Positions 14,693-22,070 of a stretch of 42,933 nucleotides of DNA are shown piece after piece. A program made the position numbers and the translations under genes. Numbering within the stretch: position 1 is the first letter of the stretch; every line of letters begins with the position of its first letter. This DNA is from JAOZTV01 sp965371805 (GTDB lineage: Bacteria > Acidobacteriota > Aminicenantia > UBA2199): assembly GCA_965371805.1 (NCBI GenBank), contig CBDUZW010000041.1:1-42933 (forward strand). Direction: 5' to 3'. The notes under the pieces are model-generated. The model saw only the letters and a list, made by a program, of their open reading frames with translations. It was not told the DNA's origin and searched no databases.

Positions 14693-17600
14693 ATGAAAAG
14701 CTTTAAACTGGTATTAATTGTGTTGTTTTTGTTAATATTGATATTTTCACTGAGTGCTGATGAAACATTATTTAATGAGTCATTTGGACCTAGTGGTCCA
14801 ACAAAGATTTGGACTTATGATGAAACAAATGGATCCAGCACCAGAGTAAGCAGAAAGGATGGAAAGGATAGTCACGGGTTTTCACTCAGAGGATTTAATA
14901 CTTCAGATAAAATTATTAATGGTGATTTTACGTCAGGCTTGAATACTGGTTGGTGGTTTGATAGTCACTCAAATATTGAGTTATCTTCAGAATCTAAAAT
15001 TGGGAGTAATGCAGTACTAGTAAGAGGTTATGCAAATACTAATCTTGTAATTAATGGTAGTTTTATTGGCGGTTTATTTAGTTGGGAGCCAATTGGAGAT
15101 CCTGGAGATGTCATAATAATATATGATTCATCTGAAGGAGGAAATGTAGTAGAGGTTACAGGAGGATCAACTTGGGAGACGCAAGTAAAATCTTCTATAT
15201 TTGAGGTTCAAGGAGGAGATTATAAATATAGATTAGAATCATTTGTAAAAAAGATATCTGGTAGCGGTAGATATAAAGTGACAATAGAGTGGTTGGATTC
15301 AAACGAGCAGCATTTAGCATATGATAACGATTGGAAAGGCCTTGATAATCCTAGTACATATACATATCATGGGGACACATTTAATTCTCCATCGAATGCA
15401 GAACATGCCAAAATAATAATTGGTGTAGACCCTGGGACCAAAGTGCGTTTTAGTAAAATTGCTTTAAAAAAATGTATTCATTGGGAAAATAGTTCAGAAA
15501 TACTGTCAGACTGGATGAATGTAGTCCTAGGTGATACAGTTACTATAAGTGCATATGTTAAATATTTAGCCACAAGTGCTTTAGATAAATATAAAGTTAC
15601 AATTGAATGGGAAGGTGGCGTTAGACAATATGATAATGACTGGTTGGGCACCTATCAGTCCACAAATTATGTTGAGCATAGTGGAGAATTTATAGTTCCT
15701 GAAGGTGCAACTCGGGCTCGAATTATATTAGGAGTAAGAGATGGAGTAATAGCAGTTTTTGATGATATTTCATTTACAACTAGAAGTAATGATGTGGAAA
15801 CTTCAATGAAGTCACCTATATTTCCAGGAGTACAACCAGGACAACTCTATCGATTAAGTAGTTATGTTAAACAGATAAGCGGGACTGGCAAATACTCTGT
15901 TGCAATTGCCTGGTTCGATGGAGATGGGACCCATATAAAAGACTGGAAAGATTTAGATAAGTTTATTGGAGATGAATTCACCGGTGAATATGGTACCAGT
16001 ATATATGCCAATGATTGGAATGGAACTGACAGGCCGGCTAATTTTATAGAGCATGGTGGTCATACTCTTTTCGGAGTAACAGAGTCTGAAATTAAAAATG
16101 ATCTCCAAGGATATTTACCACCAGAAAATGCTAGAAAAGCTCAAATAATAGTAAGTGTTGAACCTGGTGTAGAAATTGTCATAGATGAGATATCTTTGAT
16201 TACAACTTCGACGAATATGAATGATGAGTTATTTTTAGCAAACGAATATATAATGGTTGGTGTTACAAAGAAACGTGGAGGGGCTATACATTTTTTATCA
16301 GATAAGAAAGTAGATCTAACCAGAAGTTATATTAATGATCATGATTCAGGTAGGCTCATACAGAGGTCTTTTTTCGGTAACGAAAGAAATGATAGTGGGG
16401 TAATTGATCCTGAGTGGGATTTTATGGATTGGAATCCTGTTCAAGGAGGTAACCAATCATATAAAGATGGCGATACAAGAAAACCTGTTCAGTATAAAGG
16501 TTTTTTACCTGATGGCAATGGAATAATAAAAAGGGTGGGAGACGAAATACATACCTATTGTATTCCATTAAATTGGAATTATTATAGTAGAACTAGAAGT
16601 ATTATGAAAACGATTATTTCACTAGATGATAGAACGGTTAAAACAAGAACTCTTTTTTATAATAAATGCTTTAAAAATAGGGCTAAGAATCGAGATCAAG
16701 AGCTATTAGCTGTATATGTAACTCAAGACTTAAAGTGGTTTAGAATGTACCATGGGACCATGCCTTTTTCTCCTTCACTAGACCCTCTAATTCCATTAGA
16801 TTTTATTCCTCTAGATAAAGTAAACCATGCTGGTGAGCCCACCGTACACAATATATTTAAAAATAATGTTGCTCCAACTGAAAAATGGGCAGCATGGGTT
16901 AATGGTGATGGCTATGGAGTTGGTATGTATTCAAAAGATGTAAAACTATATTCAGATACATATCATTTTGATGCTTTTAGGTATTCTGAAACAGGTCTTC
17001 AGGATGTAGATGGTGATGTTAAATCAGATGACGATGATAATAACTATATGGGTATTATACCTACATTTGATGTTGCTAACCATGCAGATAATAAAGTTGA
17101 ATTCACAAGTGATATTATCTTAGGAGATATTGATTATATAAGAGCCTATGCTTATTTCCAAGAAGGAAAAGGCCTTAAACCAACACCATATACCTCAAGT
17201 GGTTCAGTCACACTTACCTCTCCTAATGGAGGTGAGACCCTAACCTCAAGCACAACACACAATATCACATGGAGTAGTAGCGTTGATGTGCAATACGTAA
17301 AACTTGAATATTCAACAGATAATGGGGCGACCTATACTGATATAACAGCTGGAGTTGATAATACCGGTACTTATGAATGGACAGTTCCGAGTGTTAATTC
17401 TTCTAGCTGTCTTGTCCGGATTACGGAATCTAATGGTGTTGCTCAAGATCAAAATGAAGCCGACACTCCTCCCTCAGATACAAGTGATGCGGTTTTTACC
17501 GTTGTTAATAATGTCACTCCTACAATTACAATATCTTCTCCAAGTGGTGGGGATGACTGGAATATGGGTTCACAATATACAATTACCTGGGATAAAACAG

Positions 17601-20600
17601 GTGTTCAACATGAAAATGTAAAAATAACGCTTTATGATCCAACAGGGACTAATTTAATTTATACTATGACAATAAATACTGAAAACGATGGAAGTTATAA
17701 TTGGACAATTCCTGACAATGTTTTTTCTGTTGGCAATTATTTAGTTAGAGTAAAGACTACTGACAATCTTATTTATGATGATAGTGACACTATGACAATA
17801 AGCCCAACAAATACAATGAAAGCGGAAATAATATCACCTTCACCGGGATCGCACCTAAGTGGTGGTACGGTGACATTTATCTGGAGCACTGATAATGGTG
17901 CGACAGGTTATGAACTTTGGGTTGGATCTTCGCCTGCATCATCTGATATTGTAACCAGTGGTGGTTGGCAAACCGGATCTTCACAGACATTATCGGGGCT
18001 CCCGACAGATGGCAGCGCTGTTTATGTACGTATCTGGACGCAGATCAATGGAGAGCATCTCAATAACTATAATGATTATGTGTATACAAGTCATTTACTT
18101 GTAGGGAGTACTAAATCCTACACATTATACGCAATTAATGTCAATAATGCATTGAGTTGGGATAATCCTTACCGAGCAGCATTTGCTCCAGATGGTTTGA
18201 GAGCAATTCAGCCCTATACAGGTGAAGCAGTCGCTGGTGTTAAATTATATGTAAATGGTTTTGATAGTTGGACCTTACCTGCAGGAGAGGTTATAACAAA
18301 TGTTAAAATTGGGGCATATATTTCTTTTAGTAAAACAGCCCAATATGGAAATATATATATAGACACAAATATTTCAGGTGTGAGCACAGGTAAGCGATTA
18401 GTCCCAGGAACTGAACATTGGGAAGAATATGATGCCACACATGCATATGCAAACTGGACAAAAGCAAATATTGATGCATTAATTGTTAAAGTAACCAGAG
18501 CTAAACTTCATGTACCATCATCTCATTTTCAAGTTGATTCAATCAGACTTGTAGTCACAACAGAAGCACCGTCAATAACTGTCACATATCCTCTTGTTGG
18601 AGCAATTTGGCAGATAGGCAGTACACAGGATATTATCTGGAATAAATCCGGAACTCAAGATGCAAATGTAAAATTACGATTATATCAAAATGATGTAAAA
18701 ATTATGGATATAACTGATTCAACCCCTAATGATGGGAGTTATAGCTGGACAATACTAAATACAGTAGCACCAGCTTCAAATTATGTTGTTAGAGTAAAGA
18801 CTACTGACAATCTTATTTATGATGATAGTGACACTATGACAATAAGCCCAACAAATACAATGAAAGCGGCAATAATATCACCTTCACCGGGATCAACCCT
18901 TAGCGGCAGTACGGAGACGTTCACATGGAACACCATTGCAGGCGCATCAGATTATTATATCAGACTTGGAACTACCCAGGGAGGTGATGAGATTACCGAT
19001 AGTGGAACTTGGCAAACCGGATCATCACAGACGTTTTCCATTCTCCCCACAGACAGCAGTATAGTATATATACGTATCTATACCAGGATTAGTGGAGTAT
19101 GGGAAACTAACTATAATGATTATACTTATACTGCAAGCGTTGGTGTTGTACAGAAAGCGGAAATAATATCACCTTCACCGGGATCGCTCCTAAGTGGTGG
19201 TACGGTGACATTTACCTGGAGCACTGATAGTGGTGCGACAGGTTATGAACTTTGGGTTGGATCTTCGCCTGCATCATCTGATATTGTAACCAGTGGTGGT
19301 TGGCAAACCGGATCTTCACAGACATTATCGGGGCTCCCGACAGATGGCAGCGCTGTTTATGTACGTATCTGGACGCAGATCAATGGAGAGCATCTCAATA
19401 ACTATAATGATTATGTGTATACAAGTCATTTACTTGTAGGGAGTACTAAATCCTACACATTATACGCAATTAATGTCAATAATGCATTGAGTTGGGATAA
19501 TCCTTACCGAGCAGCATTTGCTCCAGATGGTTTGAGAGCAATTCAGCCCTATACAGGTGAAGCAGTCGCTGGTGTTAAATTATATGTAAATGGTTTTGAT
19601 AGTTGGACCTTACCTGCAGGAGAGGTTATAACAAATGTTAAAATTGGGGCATATATTTCTTTTAGTAAAACAGCCCAATATGGAAATATATATATAGACA
19701 CAAATATTTCAGGTGTGAGCACAGGTAAGCGATTAGTCCCAGGAACTGAACATTGGGAAGAATATGATGCCACACATGCATATGCAAACTGGACAAAAGC
19801 AAATATTGATGCATTAATTGTTAAAGTAACCAGAGCTAAACTTCATGTACCATCATCTCATTTTCAAGTTGATTCAATCAGACTTGTAGTCACAACAGAA
19901 GCACCGTCAATAACTGTCACATATCCTCTTGTTGGAGCAATTTGGCAGATAGGCAGTACACAGGATATTATCTGGAATAAATCCGGAACTCAAGATGCAA
20001 ATGTAAAATTACGATTATATCAAAATGATGTAAAAATTATGGATATAACTGATTCAACCCCTAATGATGGGAGTTATAGTTGGACAATACTAAATACAGT
20101 AGCACCAGCTTCAAATTATGTTGTTAGAGTTAGTACAGTAGATAATCTTTTAACAGATGACAGTGAAGGTAGTTTTGAGATTACAGATACTCAATCAGCC
20201 TTGAGACTAACCTCACCTAATGGTAATGAGGAATTCTTGTCAGGTAACAGTATCCCAATAATTTGGGAGATAGGTGACAAAATATTAAACATAAAAATCG
20301 AATACTCGACAGACAATGGAAGTACATATCAAATAATTACAAACAATACTATGAATAATGGGGTATATAACTGGAATGTACCACATGATATTTCTTCAGA
20401 CTGCCTAATCAGGCTAAGTGATGCCGATAAAAAAAGTGATCATAACCTAGAGATATCATATAGTTTTAGATTTAAATTTGATAAAGATCAAAATCCTGGA
20501 ACCACATTCGTATTATGGTTAGGAGAGTATAAAAACGATTCATTGAAAAACAGCATTATGACCAACATGTTTATACCAAAATTATCATTTATTCATGAAA

Positions 20601-21163
20601 ACGATGGTATGATTTATGTAGAACTGAATGAAAACCGTAAAATAATCGGAAAAGTCAATAACAGAAGAGAGTTATGGGATAAACTGAGAGTGCAATCCAA
20701 CCTGCAAAATAACACATTATCATTGTGGGTAAACAATAATATAATTTTTGATAACATTGATCTTCCTGAAGAATATCGTTTTGATGGGACAATTTCATTA
20801 ACAGGAAATATAAGTATAGATGATCTAATAGTAAAAATTAAATCAAGTAGAAAAGATAGGGAGGTGGGTCTAGAATCCCAAACAAGTTTTAATCCTCTTT
20901 TAGTCATGGATTTTGAAAATGGAAAACAAAATGGAATTCGTTTTACAAGTGAAAAAAAATCATATAATTTAGACCTAAATAAAAAAGGATATGAAATCAG
21001 AGATGAATTAAATTCACCAAAACAGAACAAAATTCTTAAATTAAAAGAAGGTGTCACTATGATTAAACTATTTGATATATCTAATGGATTTCCATTTGAT
21101 GTTAGTGACAAGGTCTTTAAAATTATTTATAAAGAGAATCTTGAATCCAAAAATGTAAAATAA
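14693..21163 (+). CDS. giant multidomain secreted/surface protein with Kre9/KNH-like and carbohydrate-binding-like repeats
   Basis: 2156 residues with a signal peptide (about 1-22, ending S-L-S-A). Residues about 60-505 hold repeated beta-sandwich modules (N-G-x-F ... Y-K-V-T-I-E-W ... Y-D-N-D-W), similar to carbohydrate-binding jelly rolls. About 515-830 is a unique domain (N-D-H-D-S-G-R-L-I-Q-R-S-F-F-G), possibly galactose-mutarotase-like. From 838 on come Kre9/KNH-type units (L-T-S-P-N-G-G-E-T-L; S-Y-S-W-T-I) alternating with Fn3-like units (I-I-S-P-S-P-G-S ... Y-E-L-W-V-G) and a jelly-roll-like module (about 1140-1290). A 326-residue block (about 1043-1368) recurs almost unchanged at 1488-1813. 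The C-terminal 230 residues are another beta-rich domain with no sorting signal that I recognise. Likely an adhesin or polysaccharide-binding surface protein. Confidence 0.8.
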   Translation: MKSFKLVLIVLFLLILIFSLSADETLFNESFGPSGPTKIWTYDETNGSSTRVSRKDGKDSHGFSLRGFNTSDKIINGDFTSGLNTGWWFDSHSNIELSSESKIGSNAVLVRGYANTNLVINGSFIGGLFSWEPIGDPGDVIIIYDSSEGGNVVEVTGGSTWETQVKSSIFEVQGGDYKYRLESFVKKISGSGRYKVTIEWLDSNEQHLAYDNDWKGLDNPSTYTYHGDTFNSPSNAEHAKIIIGVDPGTKVRFSKIALKKCIHWENSSEILSDWMNVVLGDTVTISAYVKYLATSALDKYKVTIEWEGGVRQYDNDWLGTYQSTNYVEHSGEFIVPEGATRARIILGVRDGVIAVFDDISFTTRSNDVETSMKSPIFPGVQPGQLYRLSSYVKQISGTGKYSVAIAWFDGDGTHIKDWKDLDKFIGDEFTGEYGTSIYANDWNGTDRPANFIEHGGHTLFGVTESEIKNDLQGYLPPENARKAQIIVSVEPGVEIVIDEISLITTSTNMNDELFLANEYIMVGVTKKRGGAIHFLSDKKVDLTRSYINDHDSGRLIQRSFFGNERNDSGVIDPEWDFMDWNPVQGGNQSYKDGDTRKPVQYKGFLPDGNGIIKRVGDEIHTYCIPLNWNYYSRTRSIMKTIISLDDRTVKTRTLFYNKCFKNRAKNRDQELLAVYVTQDLKWFRMYHGTMPFSPSLDPLIPLDFIPLDKVNHAGEPTVHNIFKNNVAPTEKWAAWVNGDGYGVGMYSKDVKLYSDTYHFDAFRYSETGLQDVDGDVKSDDDDNNYMGIIPTFDVANHADNKVEFTSDIILGDIDYIRAYAYFQEGKGLKPTPYTSSGSVTLTSPNGGETLTSSTTHNITWSSSVDVQYVKLEYSTDNGATYTDITAGVDNTGTYEWTVPSVNSSSCLVRITESNGVAQDQNEADTPPSDTSDAVFTVVNNVTPTITISSPSGGDDWNMGSQYTITWDKTGVQHENVKITLYDPTGTNLIYTMTINTENDGSYNWTIPDNVFSVGNYLVRVKTTDNLIYDDSDTMTISPTNTMKAEIISPSPGSHLSGGTVTFIWSTDNGATGYELWVGSSPASSDIVTSGGWQTGSSQTLSGLPTDGSAVYVRIWTQINGEHLNNYNDYVYTSHLLVGSTKSYTLYAINVNNALSWDNPYRAAFAPDGLRAIQPYTGEAVAGVKLYVNGFDSWTLPAGEVITNVKIGAYISFSKTAQYGNIYIDTNISGVSTGKRLVPGTEHWEEYDATHAYANWTKANIDALIVKVTRAKLHVPSSHFQVDSIRLVVTTEAPSITVTYPLVGAIWQIGSTQDIIWNKSGTQDANVKLRLYQNDVKIMDITDSTPNDGSYSWTILNTVAPASNYVVRVKTTDNLIYDDSDTMTISPTNTMKAAIISPSPGSTLSGSTETFTWNTIAGASDYYIRLGTTQGGDEITDSGTWQTGSSQTFSILPTDSSIVYIRIYTRISGVWETNYNDYTYTASVGVVQKAEIISPSPGSLLSGGTVTFTWSTDSGATGYELWVGSSPASSDIVTSGGWQTGSSQTLSGLPTDGSAVYVRIWTQINGEHLNNYNDYVYTSHLLVGSTKSYTLYAINVNNALSWDNPYRAAFAPDGLRAIQPYTGEAVAGVKLYVNGFDSWTLPAGEVITNVKIGAYISFSKTAQYGNIYIDTNISGVSTGKRLVPGTEHWEEYDATHAYANWTKANIDALIVKVTRAKLHVPSSHFQVDSIRLVVTTEAPSITVTYPLVGAIWQIGSTQDIIWNKSGTQDANVKLRLYQNDVKIMDITDSTPNDGSYSWTILNTVAPASNYVVRVSTVDNLLTDDSEGSFEITDTQSALRLTSPNGNEEFLSGNSIPIIWEIGDKILNIKIEYSTDNGSTYQIITNNTMNNGVYNWNVPHDISSDCLIRLSDADKKSDHNLEISYSFRFKFDKDQNPGTTFVLWLGEYKNDSLKNSIMTNMFIPKLSFIHENDGMIYVELNENRKIIGKVNNRRELWDKLRVQSNLQNNTLSLWVNNNIIFDNIDLPEEYRFDGTISLTGNISIDDLIVKIKSSRKDREVGLESQTSFNPLLVMDFENGKQNGIRFTSEKKSYNLDLNKKGYEIRDELNSPKQNKILKLKEGVTMIKLFDISNGFPFDVSDKVFKIIYKENLESKNVK
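17744..17850 (+). repeat. short internal repeat (107 bp), first copy
   Basis: Recurs at 18788-18894 with one mismatch seen (offset 1044 bp, 348 codons, in frame). It joins the end of a Kre9/KNH-like unit to the start of an Fn3-like unit and may be a recombination join. Confidence 0.8.
17818..18795 (+). repeat. 978-bp internal duplication, copy 1
   Basis: Nearly identical to 19153-20130 (offset 1335 bp, 445 codons). I count about four substitutions, for example at TTTATCTGG/TTTACCTGG and TATAGCTGG/TATAGTTGG. It encodes one Fn3-like, one jelly-roll-like and one Kre9/KNH-like unit. Confidence 0.92.
19153..20130 (+). repeat. 978-bp internal duplication, copy 2
   Basis: Second copy of the block at 17818-18795. 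The near identity at DNA level, including silent sites, points to recent duplication or gene conversion within the surface-protein gene. Confidence 0.92.
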
Positions 21164-21185
21164 AAATATTTCTACAAGTTAAGAA

Positions 21186-21213
21186 TGACCCTAATCTTAA
21201 TCGATTGGGGTCA
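21186..21213. terminator. hairpin after the giant secreted-protein gene
   Basis: TGACCCTAATC pairs with GATTGGGGTCA (11 bp with one G-T pair) around a 6-nt loop, 23 bp after the stop. The T-run is weak, so it could be Rho-independent only in part. Confidence 0.55.
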
Positions 21214-21415
21214 ATCTATAAGGGGTATGAACGATTCGTACATTCTACTACACTTGAGGTTAAATAATGCTGTGTTATAGGGTATATAATAAATATAAAA
21301 GAACATTTCGGGGCTATGTACAAAAAAACCCATCTTGCTTTTTTCTATACATTTCACATTAAAATAGTTTTGCCCACATTCTAGAGGTCTGATGGATAAT
21401 GCTTCAAAGACTCTT

Positions 21416-21745
21416 GGGTGAAATTGCATATATAGGGCAAATCCGTCATAGGATTTTATGACTTTTAAAAAATCAACTGTTTTTAAGTCTTTAACTAATT
21501 ACCTGATATACTGCTTTTAAAATGATTTAACTATATGATTTTGATTAGATTTCTATATTTAAAAGTCCATATCTATTAAATTTTTTTAAATAAAATATCA
21601 GGAATTATAAAATTATTTTTACTTCCAGAAATTATAAGTATAAAATTTGATAAAAATGGAAACAATTATTTAATCTATATCAGTGAGAATAAAAGGTATA
21701 CAGATATTTCTGTGACGGATTTGCCCTAAATATGCCGTTTTACCC
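21416..21745. mobile_element. MITE-like element, right copy (330 bp)
   Basis: Same orientation and length as the left copy at 12971-13300, starting GGGTGAAATTG and ending TTTTACCC. AATAAT at 21746-21751 follows and duplicates the left outer flank. The ATG of M-P-F-Y-P lies within the last 14 bp and runs in frame into the DUF4276 remainder. Confidence 0.85.
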
Positions 21746-21751
21746 AATAAT
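21746..21751. repeat. target site duplication, right copy (AATAAT)
   Basis: Matches 12965-12970 on the other side of the composite insertion. Confidence 0.75.
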
Positions 21752-21989
21752 GAGAGTTTTTGGTGGGAATAAACTTTCAGATTTAAGTTCAATTATTACA
21801 GAGTTTGAAAACCCTGAAATGATTAATAATGATAGCGAAACAGCACCTTCAAAGAGATTGCTTAGACTATATCCAGGATATGATAAAGTCACAAATGGAA
21901 TTACAATTGCAAAAAAAATTGGTCTTCAAGAAATCAGAAAGAAATGTTCTCATTTTAATGAATGGCTTGAAAAAATTGAAAAATTATAA
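21752..21989 (+). pseudogene. DUF4276 gene, 3' part
   Basis: Continues the frame broken at 12970: R-V-F-G-G-N-K-L-S-D-L-S-S-I, then N-P-E-M-I-N-N-D, T-A-P-S-K-R-L-L and L-Y-P-G-Y-D-K-V. The stop is after E-W-L-E-K-I-E-K-L. The P-E-x-I-N ... T-A-P-S-K-R segment is typical of the DUF4276 C-terminal half. An 85-codon frame that starts with the ATG in the right MITE (21732) could still be translated, but it lacks the V-E-G-x-T-E motif, so it cannot be functional alone. It is convergent with leuS. Confidence 0.85.
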
Positions 21990-22070
21990 ATTAGAATAAA
22001 AAGTAATGGATTCCACAAGCCGGTGATGAGTTTTATCCCGAGTCTGAATTCCTTATATCTTATAAAGCTT

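Larger units (their letters stand above)
12971..21745. mobile_element. 8.8-kb MITE-bounded composite insertion in a DUF4276 gene
   Basis: Two directly repeated 330-bp MITE-like units (12971-13300 and 21416-21745) enclose a methyltransferase gene, a 2156-aa secreted-protein gene and intergenic sequence. AATAAT is duplicated outside the outer ends. Taking out the element and one AATAAT restores an in-frame host gene, which is direct evidence that the whole block entered as a unit or was built around one target site. There is no transposase inside, so mobilisation in trans by a related transposon is inferred. The inner flanks of the two MITEs do not match each other (TATTAA against ACTCTT), which argues against simple integration of a circle bearing one target-duplicated MITE. 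Confidence 0.75.

Noticed and set aside
17355..17621. 88-aa frame within the giant secreted-protein gene
   Set aside because: Alternate frame of a beta-rich domain; Leu/Ile-rich artefact without a ribosome site.
18214..19773. Identical 74-aa minus-strand frames at 18214-18438 and 19549-19773
   Set aside because: They are identical only because the underlying DNA is duplicated; both are antisense shadows.
21211..21429. 72-aa minus-strand frame before the right MITE
   Set aside because: No motif, crosses into the MITE border, and has no ribosome site.
12971..21745. LTR-retrotransposon-like reading of the two 330-bp direct repeats
   Set aside because: Each repeat has its own inverted-repeat ends as in a DNA MITE, and no reverse transcriptase or integrase lies between them.
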